From Owenia fusiformis (Eukaryota; Annelida; Polychaeta; Sabellida; Oweniidae): a stretch of DNA of 64,000 nt. The notes under the pieces are model-generated. The model did no database searches. It was not told where the DNA came from and was given only the letters and a program-made list of their open reading frames with translations. The stretch spans positions 37,882,867 to 37,946,866 of the forward strand of contig CAIIXF020000008.1 of NCBI GenBank assembly GCA_903813345.2, given 5' to 3'. This document shows positions 45,606-58,992 of the stretch, one piece after another (within the stretch, counting starts at the first letter, position 1; each line of letters starts with the position of its first letter). Both the position numbers and the translations under genes were made by a program.

Positions 45606-45955
45606 CATATAAGAGGCCACACACTTTATTAGCCAAACTAGAACTAATTCAAGATAAACAAAAGTCATTTATGTACAATAGGAATATATTTTCCATATAT
45701 TTTTGCATAATGATATTTTAATTTCTTTTCTTTAGGTTTAACTGACGCAGTGAAATTTTTTGAAAATCAAAATCAATGGGCGATAATTCATCATACTCAC
45801 TTTACGGGAAAATTACAAGTTTTATGTTGAATTTATAAGAAAAAATCATTACCCTGTTTGATTCTCGCTTAGTCTTGTTCACTTTGAGCAACTTCTTACC
45901 TTCAGATCGGCTATATTGATTACAAACTAACGGTACAAAACTTCCAGAAAGATAT
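45606..45955. other. No recognised feature
   Basis: AT-rich, with no exon or element end that I can support. Confidence 0.35.
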
Positions 45956-46044
45956 TTCGGCAAAATAGCACGGTTAAGAGCGCTCTGATTGGTTGGATTT
46001 GTAGCACGGGTTAGGAGCGCCTCTATCGGTTGGACTTCGAACTA

Positions 46045-47560
46045 AATTCCAGCACGGGTGTGAAAGCCCAACTGTTTCTGGGCTACCCAAGTGTTCTGTC
46101 TCTTCCCCAACTGTTCTGACAACCTAAGTGTTCCGAGTTCACATATTTTATAATATCTTAAAATTCACAAGAGAGGGTGCCAAAAGTTAAAAGTGCCACA
46201 CGATGAAGAAAGAGAGCCAGAAAATGTTAAAAATTGTCCATTATTAGAAATACGCACCCATTTTTTTCAAAAGGACAATTTTCCTGAACAAGTTGAGACA
46301 TACTTAGTATTCCTGAAACTGAGACCCAGTCTACATATATCGATATATTCTGTCCAAATATCCTATTGCTCAGGAGTGTTCCATGGTGCAAAGGTCGAAC
46401 ACCCGGGGATTTGACACTCCTCAATGGGTGCCCTGTTACACTCCCCTCCATAAGTTAGGCAACATTAGCTCCCCCATTGAACTACGTGTTAAAAGCCTCT
46501 TTACCTTTGAATTTTTATTTACTTAACCTTCCATGAAAATACTTATACTATTAACAGAAACGTAATTTGACTTTATTTCCAATACCTCAACATTTTCTCA
46601 ATTTTTTCCCTCAATTACAATAAGTTGAAAATTGATGATAAATTTGATGAATTTTTGAAAATCGACATTCCCATGTTAACCAATGGGAAATGATAGGTTT
46701 GCCGCAAGTCATATGACAGAATATCCATCCATCCGAGTCCTTGCAAAAATACGAATAAGGCAGGCAATTGAATTTGTTAACTTTATTTAACAAAAAATTG
46801 ATATGTTTCTTCAGGTTCAACAAAGTTATAGGGCTTTAAAGTCAAAATAGTTTTTCAAAAAATCTTTCCCATTGAAATAACTCAGGAGGCGAAAAATTAT
46901 TTTCAAAAATGACTTTGAAGCGCTGTAACTTTAGTATTCATCAAATAAACTAAACACTTAGTGTACAAAAAAGTTAGACAATTCAATTTTCTATATTTTT
47001 TTTTTGCTGAATCTTTTACTGAAAATATATCCTGATTTCTGATTTGCCCGAACCCTCCATTTCCCATTGAATTACATGGGAATGACGATTTTCAAAAATT
47101 CATTAAATTTATCATCAGTTTTCGACCTATTCTAATTGAGGAAAAAATTGAGAAATTTTGGAGGTATTGAAAATAAGGTCAAGTTACGTTTCCATTAATA
47201 TTATAAGTTATCTCATCGCCGGTTAAGTAAATAAAAATTCAAACCTAAAGAGGCTTTAACACGTAGTTCAATGGGGGAGCTAAGGTTGCCAAACTTATGG
47301 AGGGGAGTGTAGTTATATATAAAAAAGGAAAATCTTTTGTGCATGAGACAGCCACATTATAAGTGATTTGATTAACTTAGTTTCAACAGTCATCTCTGTA
47401 GAAATCTAAAATTGGATTAGAAATTGAAAAATCACCATATCGAGTGTATTTGCTAAAATAAGTAAACCTAGAATACTTGGGTCAATTCAGAATATTTCGG
47501 CAGGAGTCGGAATACTTGGGTAGCCCGGAACACTTGGAGCTTCACACACGGGTTTGATCT
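46045..47560. mobile_element. Foldback element carrying a nested insertion
   Basis: The outer arms, about 46045-46145 and 47465-47560, are inverted (GGGCTACCCAAGTGTTC; ACGGGTGTGAA). The 46439-47309 element sits inside. Confidence 0.65.
46439..47309. mobile_element. TA-flanked foldback element (871 bp)
   Basis: TA lies on both sides (46437-46438 and 47310-47311). The arms of about 250 bp begin CACTCCCCTCCATAAGTT and continue with GGCAAC and AGCTCCCCCATTGAACTACG. The TA site suggests the Tc1/mariner superfamily; no transposase is recognised. Confidence 0.85.
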
Positions 47561-47700
47561 GAGGCCCAGGGTTTGATCGAACCTCAAACATGGCTAAATT
47601 CTAGCACGGGTTTGATCAACCTCAAACACGTGCTAAACTTTAGCACGGGTTTGATCAATCTCAAACACGTGCTAAACTTTAGCACGTGTTTGATGTGTAT
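47560..47700. repeat. 40-bp tandem repeat whose units are hairpins
   Basis: Three to four units of AGCACGGGTTTGATCAACCT then CAAACACGTGCTAAACTTT; within each unit AGCACGGGTTTGA pairs with TCAAACACGTGCT. Confidence 0.85.
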
Positions 47701-47854
47701 CCGGCATCGAGTGCTTCTGGAAAGTTTAGAGGTCTGTATCTTACTTAGTATTGCTATGTGAAACTTGATTTTTTGTATGTCACCTGGTCTCACCCTAGAG
47801 ATATCTTATATGAAATATCATACCTTGAAACAATTTACAAGATCCTTTTTTAAA

Positions 47855-49735
47855 ACTATGGAAATGGAGTTGATACAATTTCCCACCGGAATAACAGCTT
47901 ATTTCTAATTTCAAATTGTCATATCTGATGTCAACTGTTTCAACCAATCAACTTTCTAAGAATTGGTCATGTGACTTGCAAAACTTGGAGTTATAACAAT
48001 CTTATATTAAAACAAAGTATGCCAATGTGCATGTTATTGTATCTAGAATGAAAAATAATGTTTTGCTTTGTAAAAAAATCTTCAAAAACCAAAGAATATT
48101 ATTTAATAAAATAAAGAAAATTCAATTGATAAAACTTTAAAATCAATTTCTCAAATAAGTACAATTATTTCTTAATTTTGGAATCTCAGGACACCCTTCA
48201 AAAAGAATTTATTGCCTTTGAAACTAAGGCAGGAGTACAATGCATTGAAACCAATGATGCCAATACGGTCCCCCACACATTTCCCTCGGTATAAACCCTG
48301 TAACCTAAACCTCCCAGCACATTACAATGTAGCCCCTAAGGGCCGGTCTGCTGGTCATTATCAGGTTATTTTTGATACAGATCAGTTGATTTTTTCACTG
48401 GGTATAGGAGAATAACATTGCAACTGGTCCGTAATTCCATTTTGACCAGCAGGTTTCAGATCCTTAGGGCCTAAGACATAACCAATTTTTATTACATGCA
48501 CATGGAAGAAATTTGAAAATAGAAAAATAATTTCTAATTCGTTTTAGATTAATGAAAGTGATGAAACCTCGATTTAGGTAATCACATTTTGTTCATTGGG
48601 ATGCAGCTGTCATTATCCATTCATTTTCTGTTGTTTGCTACTCTGTGGAGTACAATTGGGAATTGAAGCAATTGTAGAAGTGGAGACTAAGAGTGGCTCT
48701 TTGTAAAGAAATTGAACCAATTTGTTACTTTTCCAAAATAAAATGTAGATGATCTAAAAACAATGATCCCAAAAATGCAAAAGAAAGGACAAATCTGAAA
48801 AACATACTAGTAATAAAATAACTAAAAAGATCCCAGATGTTCAGTGAAAAGCGCAAAGTAATTCATAGATGAAGAGAAAATAAAATAAGTGTTTTAAGGG
48901 ACTATACTAACATAAAGATAACTCCTTATTGATATAGTGTATGGTCAGTAAACGTTAAAGCTAGTTTAAGTAGATTTAGCTTTTTCCACAAACTATAAAA
49001 CATCATTTTGAAAGAGATTTCAATAGTATACAGACATTGATTGCCTTTGAGCAATGTAGTGCAAAATATGACAGTTACTATTTGTTTTGATTACTATATC
49101 TAGTATATAACCTATTATTATGTACTCTATTTGAAGAAACAAATAAGTAGTCTTTCATTTTCAACATTTAATGATGACAGCTTCGTATATGCATTTCTAT
49201 TGCATTTGGCCATTCAAACTCTTATAAGACCTGGTAGCAGGGAAGATAAAGGGTACTTTTGACTGCTCACATGATCTAATTAACTGGTCATTTGTACTTT
49301 TCATCTTCCCTGGTAGCAAGGATTTAGGTTTTCGAGGAAATTAGTTATTCTATTTCATATCATGTGGCCATGAATAATCCAATGAGCATCCATAATACAA
49401 AGAGTAATTGAGGGCATATAATTTGAATATGCATGGGATTACACATACTGTATCATTTTATTTTTTTGATCTACTTGTAATAGTTCTAAAACTAAAACAT
49501 GAAAGGCCAGGCATGCAAACTGGCATGGTATTGTGTTACAAAACATTATTTCATTCTAGATACAATAATATGCATATTGGCATACTTCGTTTTAATATAA
49601 GATTGTTATAACTCCAAGTTTTGCAAGTCACATGACCAATTCTTAGAGAGTTGATTGGTTGAAACAGTTGATATCAGATATGACAATTTGAAATTAGAAA
49701 TAAGCTGTTTGTCTGGAGATGGTACAATTTCACAC
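47855..49735. mobile_element. Foldback element (about 1.9 kb)
   Basis: Arms of about 210 bp (47855-48072 and 49530-49735) are inverted copies: AACAGCTTATTTCTAATTTC and TTGGTCATGTGACTTGCAAA. Between them I find no transposase; a short inverted pair (GGGAAGAT..AAAGGGTAC) lies at 49238-49312. Confidence 0.8.
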
Positions 49736-49979
49736 TGAATTCTAGCTTAATGAGAGGGAATTGAGATGGGGCATGTATCTGAGATGACAGCCTGTGTTTC
49801 AAATAGTAAAATTCCATGTCTATCTCAATTTTTTTGAAAATGGCAGTTAGTACAAAGTTATTCTCACACGACGATATATAGCCTATATATATATATACTT
49901 TCATCTACTTATATTGTTTTAGAAAAAACATGAAACACTTGTTTTGTTCTTGGTATCATGTTTCCAGAGTGAAATGAAA

Positions 49980-50540
49980 CATTTTTCCGAACCTCATTAG
50001 AACAAAACGACATAAACACAACAATATTTGAAGACCACATTTTGCAAGTGATTGAAAATTCAAAATAACCGTATATCATCGACCTAACCTTGAATTAAAT
50101 TTGGACGGTTCTATATCTGATAATTTCTGAAAGTTTCTGTTCTGTTATGGCCTTGAGCTATTGATTTTGCCGACGCAATTAAACGTAAAAATTGATTTAC
50201 TCGTAAATGGACCTTTGAAAAGAAAGGGCCAATTTAGAGAAATATAAATTACTAGTATTCCCTTAAATGTTCCAAATGAACAAAATTTGGGATATTTGAC
50301 CACATTCAAGCAAAGCATAGGTATCGATATGGCGAACTAAATTCAACAATATTTTCTCTTAAACCAATTATTGAAAACATTCTGTAAAAAACACGGTCGT
50401 AGATAAAAATTAAGTTAAGTTATTTCATGAACAAGATGATTTTTTTAAATCAACTAAACCTTCCTTTGTACAATTACAATATTATGAGACCTAAACACGT
50501 TGTGTTTTGTCGTTTTGTTCCAATGAGGTTATAATATCCA
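49980..50540. mobile_element. Short foldback element (about 0.55 kb)
   Basis: The arms AACCTCATTAGAACAAAACG and the following ACATAAACACAAC at about 49990-50025 are inverted at 50495-50530. Nothing coding is seen between. Confidence 0.7.
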
Positions 50541-50628
50541 GGACATTGTATGACATGGACAAGCAAATGCTAGTTAGGAAGTTTATGGTACTCCCGGATT
50601 TACTTACGTGTTTCCTTAAACAGCTGTC

Positions 50629-52130
50629 TTTTCACGCCTTACTATCGCGTAAGCAGGCGTCACCGTACAGCGTCAAAAAATAGCGGAGTACAGTTTTCTG
50701 TACGGTAACGCAAATTAACTGCTTTGAAGCAAAAACTATGACAAGGGTTTAAAAAAATTAATTTGATGAAAACTAATACGATTTCATGTGAAATAAAAAC
50801 AGCATTCTCTTAGAAATGGTTTTAACTTTCTGATTACGATAAACGTTTTACGAGCACTGTTCGGATTTTTTCTGAGTGAATCGGCCCGCATAATCGACCA
50901 GAGTGAAAAAAGGTTGTTTTTTCACATTTTGTTTGGTTATTATTTTCCCTACCGTCTGAGGGTATGGATTATTTTTATGAGAATATGTATTTGTTACTTA
51001 CACATTTTAGAACGGGCGAAGATTCAGCAAACAACCATTCATTATGTATATTTAAAAAAGATCAAATTTGTACGGTGACGCACCAACTGTACGGTGACGC
51101 TATGCTTTGATGAACTAAATGAGACTAAGATTGTATGAAATGGAAACTCTGGAATATGATCATTTGTTTATATATAGTGCATGGGCGCTACAGTTCAACG
51201 ATATCTTCCACAGCTTAATGGAAGGTTACTGGAAATGTATGATACGGTAAAGATCATGAAACCAAAAACTCTCTTGTTGCTATGTTATTGATGTTTTAAA
51301 ACAAGGGATGTCACAAGTAAATCTCATCTTGCACGTGTGACTTTTTAGGATGAAAGATGCAATGTCTTGCATGGGGTAAAGATGGCTATGTAGGCTATCT
51401 TTGTTAGTCATATGAGAAAAGCCTGGTTTAGTTCAAATGATACCAAAGCATTACGTCAACTTTCAAATAGTTAATTGACTTAATTCCATGAAAACTAAAA
51501 ATATCGAAATTAATACTTCCTGTCCGCCATCTTAAATGCGAAGATGACGGCTGTAACCTTCGCTTGATACTTACCAGTGATAATGTACATGTAGATCTGA
51601 CGCTTCTTTACCTCTTGTTCGAACAGTAAGCTTAGAGCACTTCATAAAATCTATGGAAGCGTCACCGTACAGCTGATGCGTCACAGTACAGTTCTGATCT
51701 TTTTTAGATAAATACACTGAATGATTACTTGCCGAATATTCATCTGTTCTAAAATGTGTAGATAACAAATACATATTCTCATAAAAATAATCCATACTCT
51801 CAGACGACAGGGAAAATAATAACCAAACGAAAAGTGAAAAAAACACCATTTTTCTCTGAGTCGATTATGTGGGCCGATCCAGTCAGAAAAAATCCGAGCA
51901 GTGCTCGAAAAATTTTAATCATAATTAGAAAGTTAAAACCATTCCTAAGAGAATGCTGTTTTTATTACACCCGAAATCGTATTTATTTTCATCTAATTAA
52001 TCTTTTTAAAACCCTCATTATAGTTTTTGCTTCAACTCAGTTAATTTTCGTCACCGTACAGAAAACTGTACTACTGTATTTTTGACGCTGTACGGTGACG
52101 CCTGCTTACGCGATGGTTAGGCGTGCTTTT
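50629..52130. mobile_element. Foldback element with eight GCGTCACCGTACAG motifs
   Basis: Arms of about 470 bp are inverted copies (50629-51100 and 51659-52130), ending CACGCCTTACTATCGCGTAA and the complement of CACGCCTAACCATCGCGTAA. The 14-bp motif, allowing one change, occurs at 50657, 50698, 51069, 51087, 51659, 51678, 52049 and 52088. No transposase frame is seen in the 0.55-kb centre. Confidence 0.88.
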
Positions 52131-53556
52131 GAAAGACTTTGAAAGTGGCGACTTCAACTCAATAGACTTATTTGATGCATATGGTGACTCAGAGATTACT
52201 TTCTCCGAAGTGGTTAGGCTTAAGGGTTAGTAACCTGATTGACTTTGGAGAGAAGTAACAATGTCATGCTCAGGTGAATGCATCCTTGGCCCAAGAGTAA
52301 TTCATCGCATTACATGAGCTGCTATGAAAACAGTGAAGGACCGATCTTGAAGGATGGGTGAACGTCGTAACTTAGAAAATATATTGAACTAAAAACACAT
52401 TGATTCTGTTAATTGTAATTTAATAAAATATATTTACTTTTTAGTAATAACAATTTGATAGTACATGTATAATAGTATAATGTAATAAAAATTAATTAAA
52501 GTACACGATTGTATTAAAATGATTTTACAACGTTTATAACATAATACAGTGGTAACCCATCGTGAGATATCACAGCCTTCTCTCAGTTTCCTTTCACGCA
52601 TTGCCAGAGATGGTCTGAGTATCAGAATGGTGATAACCAGACCGAGGCCAAAGTATTTCCAAAAATTATTCCCACACCTGCCATGATTTTACGTGCCTTT
52701 TATCTTTTATTATATGTGCTTGAACATAAATAGTCAAAGGCTAGTAATGGTACACTCCCCAACAAACATTTTTGATTGGGGACAAGCATGTAAGTAAAAG
52801 TCCATTTTGCTTTGGTAAAGAAACATTGGCTCTTAAATCTAAAAGAACATGAAACTTCTAATTTGAGAGAAAAAGTCAATGAATCAAACATTTCATTTCT
52901 CGGGGGAAACGAGGGATGGGAGTAATTACAATAAAATGAGACAGAAAACCAATCTGTCTTAGCTTTACATGGAGAGGGTCCGTACAAGGCATAATGAATT
53001 TCATTGGCAAGTATTTTGAATGCATTGATACGCTCTCTAAGCATGATATTATAGAGATTCTCTTTATGATACTTACTATAAAGTGTGAAAAGGTACAAAG
53101 GGCATCATTAAAAAATAAAACAATACAAGACGCTGTAAAAATGAGGGTTCCTAAGATACATCACAGAATGAGGAACTTACTAAAGTGACAGAACAGTAAA
53201 ACCTGTCAGGTGGAACACAACACCTCTGTAACTATGTGAATCACTTATACTAACCAGTGATTTCCCAACCATTTGTACAAGCAGGAGATGCATCCCTTTG
53301 AAAATCTGAAATATGTGCTACCCTGTTGAAAATCAGTTAGCACCCTGTTAGACTAAAAAAAGATATTTGAGATTTCTTTACTTTATGAATAATCTAGCAT
53401 ATTTCTCAAATATTTCCACATCTGATGTTAATAATTATTATATTTTCGCAGATCCCAAACAATCCTTTCACTAAACACGACAACACTCATATGCCGATGT
53501 GCGCACATTTCATGACCACTTTGACATTAATAAATTGTTACATAAATACTAGCCCT
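52131..53556. other. No recognised gene
   Basis: AT-rich sequence. A Tigger-like terminus (CAGTAAAACCTGTCAGGTGG) at 53198 is the only suggestive site. Short open frames have no recognisable domains. Confidence 0.4.
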
Positions 53557-56500
53557 ATTTACACTAAACATGACATTCCAAGACATCTTGGGTAAAACGT
53601 TTTAGAAAAATCATGTAGAGTTTACACAACCATTTTCAAGACGTCTTATGCAATATGATTGAGTTTATAGTGCAGTCAGAATGAGCCTAAATGCGTGCGT
53701 TCAGAGGGATTTTACGGGACATAATTTTTCATGTTGCTAGTATGATTTCACATATTTGTATGAATTATTAGATCCTAGTTTTTCAGCTTTTAGATTTTGT
53801 GGCCATTTTACCCCCCATGTGCTATAATTTGGACCCCTACTATAAAATTAGGCTAGAACTAAAAAAATACTCAGTGGAATGTATCCAAATTGCTATGGTA
53901 TATTGGTATGGGCTAATTGAATATATGATAAAAATTTCAAGTCACATGGTTAAGTAGTTGCCATGGAAATGGATAAAACATACCCTTTGGGTGTCAATTT
54001 CAGGCCAATTTTTCAGGAATGATAGAGTCATTTTGTGCATATTTTGTCACCAGTGTGTTAGGAAGGGTTGAAGTGTAAATAGAAAACGTCTATAATATGT
54101 AAGCAACAATCTTATGTAAAGATCAGTCCACAGAATCTCAGATTTTGGCCTTATATGGGTCCATGATTTATACAGGGTCCTATTTCACAGATTCGAACCC
54201 CCACATTGGATGGATGCTATAACTTTTGAAATAAGGGAGATACAGGTCTCATTTTTTCAGATCTTCATAAATGGCTGGTTTTAAGTATTGTATTATACTT
54301 TGGGAGCTGGTATATGATTGGTTGCCATGGTAACCAGGGTTTTAGGGAAATTCTGACCCCCTCATTGGATGGATGCTATAACTTTTGAAATAAGGGTGAT
54401 ACATGTCTCATTTTTTCACATCTTAGACAATAATTGGTTTTAAGTATTAAATCAGACTTTGAGAGCTGAAATTTGATTGGTAACCATGGTAACTAGGGTT
54501 TTATTGAAATTCAGACCTCCACAATTGATAAATGGTATAACTTTTGAATTCAAGCAGATACAGATATCAGCTTTTCAGAACTTAAAAGATAATTAGACTT
54601 GTGTCTTGTGTCAGACTTTGGAGGTTACAATTTACTTGGTTGCCATGATAACCATATTTCATTGTCATGGAAACTTCATTTTTGATTTCAGATTTACCTT
54701 CATTTGAGAATGGTCAAGACACAACATAGAACGCAAAATTGCTCAAAATTATCATTTTACTCTTAATTTCAGCATTTTTACATGTATGTCTTACAGTATT
54801 GCCTCATTCCATTCTACTAGTTCTCACACATATTCTACTCCTAACTTGTTTTTACTCATCATTATAGTTTTCATCTTCCACAATGGTCTCTTAATTTAAA
54901 ATATCAACAATTTCAACAAGGAAGGATTGGATTCCTCAGGGAATTCATAATTCATTCATTACATGCAGTGTTTGGTTTGGTGGAGCTGGGTTTAGTCTGG
55001 TTGGAATGTTTCCATACACAGGTTTGATAATTCACCCTCTTCAAATGTGAAAGAGTTGAAAATGTCAACACCTTCATAAGTGAGGGCAGCACTGTTCTGT
55101 TTTTGAGAATACTATTCTAGTATCTCATGTGAAACAGCTCATCTCGTAATCTATTAGTGGCAGTTATTTTTTTGTAATTTAGCTGTACTTTTGCAGGTGA
55201 ACAATTCAACTTTGGATTTTATGGTATCAGGAATTTCTATATTGTTTCCTATTGAAGGAAACAACAAGAATTGCTTGTCTTCAGTTTCAGTTGATTTATT
55301 TTACTTTTGATCAGATCCAGTAACAATAAAATCGAAAGTTGAATTGTTCACATGCAAAAGAACAGCAGAATTACAAGAATACATTTGTAACTGACATCAA
55401 TAAATTACAATTTGAGCTGTTTCACATAAGATATTCTCCAAAACAGTACTGCCCTCATCATTCAGATCCAGTAACGCGTTGAAGGCTAATATGGCTTCAC
55501 ACAGTACTTCGTTCTAAGTTTGCAGCTACAGAGGTTTGGTTGAGCATCTGACATCTAATGGGACAGAGTTCACATCAGTTGAGGTTCTTAAAGTTGTTTT
55601 CTTCATAGGAAACAATATAGAAATTTGAAGAGGATGAATGACAAATCCTAAATGTTGGAGTGAGCAATCATTACAAGGTGGAAGATATTCGACATAGCAG
55701 CTAATGTAATGCAATGAATTACTTTGGAGCCAATGATGAACTCTTCACAAAAAACGTTCAACAAACCCACGTTTTAATAATTTGAGAATAATATATTAGG
55801 ATCTCTGAATTCACCTCATTTCTAAAAGTATGTTAAAGTTTTATTATGATCACTTCCAGAATAAAATAGTTGTGTCCTTCTAAAAAGCTCTCCATAGTGA
55901 CTCTTCTCCTTTTAAGATCTGATATGAGAATGCCCTCTAAATTATGACTTGAGGTATGGCAATGGTCCGATTTTTCCACTTACTGGTATGAGAATGGTCT
56001 TGGAAAATATGTTACCCCTCACTTGTGGTATGGCATTGGTCTAGTATATATCCGTTATAATGTGAAGTTGTTTTTGGTTGTTTTCCTCAAGGGTCTGCCT
56101 TCTTCTCGGGGCATTAGACATTTTGAATGGCCATATTTTTATATCTGGATAGTTGATATTGCATTGATCCTATATTTGGGCATTTGGTATGACTTTTGGG
56201 CATTACTTTGGTTGGTATGGAAATACATTCAAATTTGACAGATTGGTATGGGAACATATTGATATCTGAGGGTTCAGACTAGGACCCCAGCCAAATTTTA
56301 TATACAGTGAACCCCCAGGGACCAGGCTTAACCCATTCTGCCAAGCCCAGTACTGCATGAATGTACTAAATCCCCTGAGGATCCTCAACTCCAGAATGGT
56401 CAAAACAAACCTTCATTTCAACAGAAACGGTTGATATTTAAATCAAGAGGCAATTGTGAAAAATGAAAACAGTAATGATGAGTAAAAATGAACAAGTTAG

Positions 56501-58465
56501 GAGTCAGAATATTTGTGAGAACTAGTATGGAATGAGGCAATATTGTCAGATATAAATATATGTGTATTGTTTACTAGTATTTGATATTTTCTGAGCCAAA
56601 CAATTTTCGCCTCTCTAGTATTAATGAGACATGAGCATGTTAATCATATAAAATAGAAAAAATCCAAAAATTAAGAATAAAATGGCAATTTGGTATATTA
56701 TATCATGTATTGACCTATCTAGAATGAAGGTGAATCTAAAAACAAAAACGGCAGTTACCATGAAAATGAAACATGGTTACCATGGCAACCAAGTAAATCC
56801 TAACTTCCAAAGTCTAATACAATATACACATTTTATTATTATCTTATATCTGAAAAGATGATATTTGTATCTGCCTGTATATGTATAGCGTTTATCAATT
56901 GTGGAGGTCTGAATTTCAACAAAACCCTGATTACCATGGTAACCAATCAAATACCAGCTCCCAAAGTCTGAATCAATCCTTAAAATCAATCATTGTCTAA
57001 GATCTGAAAAAATGAGACACATATATCCCTTATTTCAAAAGTTATAGCATCCATCCAATGTGGGGGTCCGAATTTCCATAAAACCTTGGTTACCATAGCA
57101 ACGAATCACATACCAGCTCCCAAAGTATGATACAATACTTAAAACCAACCATTTATGAAGATCTGAAAAAATGAGACCTGTATCTCCATTATTTCAAAAG
57201 TTATAGCATCCATCCAATGTGGGGTCCGAATTTCCATAAAACCTTGGTTACCATAGCAATCAATCACATACCAGCTCCCAAAGTATAATACAATACTTAA
57301 AACCAACCATTTATGAAGATCTGAAAAAAAGAGACCTGTATCTCCATTATTTCAAAAGTTATAGCATCCATCTAATGTGGGGGTTCGAGTCTGTGAAATA
57401 GACCCCTGTATAAATCATGGACCCATATAAGGCTGAAATCTGAAATCCTGTGGACTAATCTTTATATAAGATTGTTGCTAATATATTATAGAAGTTTTCT
57501 ATTCATACTTTAACCCTTCCTAACACAATGGTGACAAAATATGCATGAAATGACTCTATCATTTCTGAAAAATGGCCTGAAAATCAACACATGAAGGGTA
57601 TGTTTTATCTGTTTCCATGGCAACCGCTTAATCATGTGACATGAAATTTTTATCATATATTCAGTTAGCCCATACCAATATATCCAAGTAATTTGGATAC
57701 ATTCCACTGAGTATTTTCGGAGTTCCAGCCCAATTTTATAGTAGGGGTCCAAATTATAGCCCATGGGGGGTAAAATGGCCACAAAATCTAAAAGCTGAAA
57801 AACTAAGATCTAATAATCCATACAAATATGTAAAATCATACTAGCAACATGAAAAATTATGTCCCATAAAATCCCTCTGAACGCACGTCTAAACCCTCAT
57901 TCTGACTGCACTATTACACCTGTTTTTCTAAAACGTCTTAGAGATATGTACGTATACATGTAAAATGAGAAAAAGCAGTTCAGAACTGATTTAAGCTCGG
58001 TTCAGTCAATATAGCCATTCCTTACCCGCTTCTATACTTTGTGCTAAAGAATGCATCGGTTTCACAAAAATGAGTCCTGAAGAGAGCGTTGTTAAAAGCA
58101 TGAAAGAGAGCAGGAAGAATTTGTGCGTATATTAGGATTATGATAGATCGCCAGGCGAATTAGTTCTTTTCGATATTTTTGGGATGAGACAAGAGAAAGG
58201 ACCATGTGACACATGTAAACAGGTAGTTTAAAATTTTTCATACAGTGTAATGCAAAAACCCGGGCTAAGAGCTCTTAGCTGGATTTATACTCACTTGTAA
58301 AAAGTTTTAATGCTAAGATGTCTTGGCAATGACTCGGGTCCTAAAACGTTTTAGCTAAGCGCTCTTAGCCGAGAGCTCTTATAAAATCTGGATTTACATT
58401 ACATTTGTAATCGTTTCAACACTAAAACGTTTTACCCAAGACATCTTAGGGCTCTAGTGTAAATC
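53557..58465. repeat. 4.9-kb imperfect palindrome
   Basis: The left arm (53557-54905) pairs with the right arm (56445-58465), and an inner pair (55065-55240 with 55310-55470) lies between. The arms share CATGTTGCTAGTATGATTT, TTAGATTTTGTGGCCATTTT and the outer AGATGTCTTGGGTAAAACGT. Each arm holds three to four tandem units of about 150 bp (ATGGATGCTATAACTTTTGA and TTGCCATGGTAACCAGGG). The right arm has about 450 bp of extra sequence (57955-58420). No transposase is recognised. It may be a giant foldback transposon or an inverted duplication. Confidence 0.88.
58255..58465. repeat. Cluster of short perfect palindromes
   Basis: TAAAACGTTTTA, AAGAGCTCTTA, TAAGCGCTCTTA and AAGATGTCTT recur several times within about 200 bp. 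TAAAACGTTTTA is also at the left end of the palindrome (about 53607). Confidence 0.7.
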
Positions 58466-58990
58466 CAACAACTGCTACTGCAAAAGCACAATGTCCCTTC
58501 TATGATTCTAATGTCCCCTAATGTTGTCATATTGCATTCATAAAAATACATTTTAATGTTATTACACATTTTTATCGGTAATGCATGCTACTTAAGTACA
58601 GAGCTTGAAGAATTCTTTATGCCTGAGCTTATTGTAGTAAGGATGGTTATCCATTTTAAACTGATGTGATACTGCAATTCCGTGAAATCCATTTTAATGT
58701 AGTTATTACACAAACCACTACTTTGGTTTACTCCCAGTCTGTATTGGTAGTGAATGCTACCTTGAAAGAAAGACTATTATTTTGTTTGTGTGATACTGCA
58801 TTCATACGATATTCATTCCAATGCATTTTAATGCTAAGCACAATTTCTGATTCACTCAGTTTTATCCAAAACTTCCTTTCAGATGATCTTTCTTTCAGAA
58901 ATGATCAACCTTTTTCTGTTTATCACTATTCGCATCCAAAATCTGCTATCCTTCAGTTTGGCTACTCTGTATCAAATGCATTAAATGTAA
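58466..58990. other. Downstream flank of PRDX5, no separate gene
   Basis: This holds two related stretches (58540-58640 and 58670-58760, CATTTTAATGTTATTACACA) that look like a decayed direct repeat. The 3' UTR of PRDX5 probably lies here. Confidence 0.4.
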
Positions 58991-58992
58991 TA

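Noticed and set aside
45162-45668. Minus-strand frames with MTVVMLKPDMT repeats
   Set aside because: By-product of the inverted ACCGTGGTAATG repeat.
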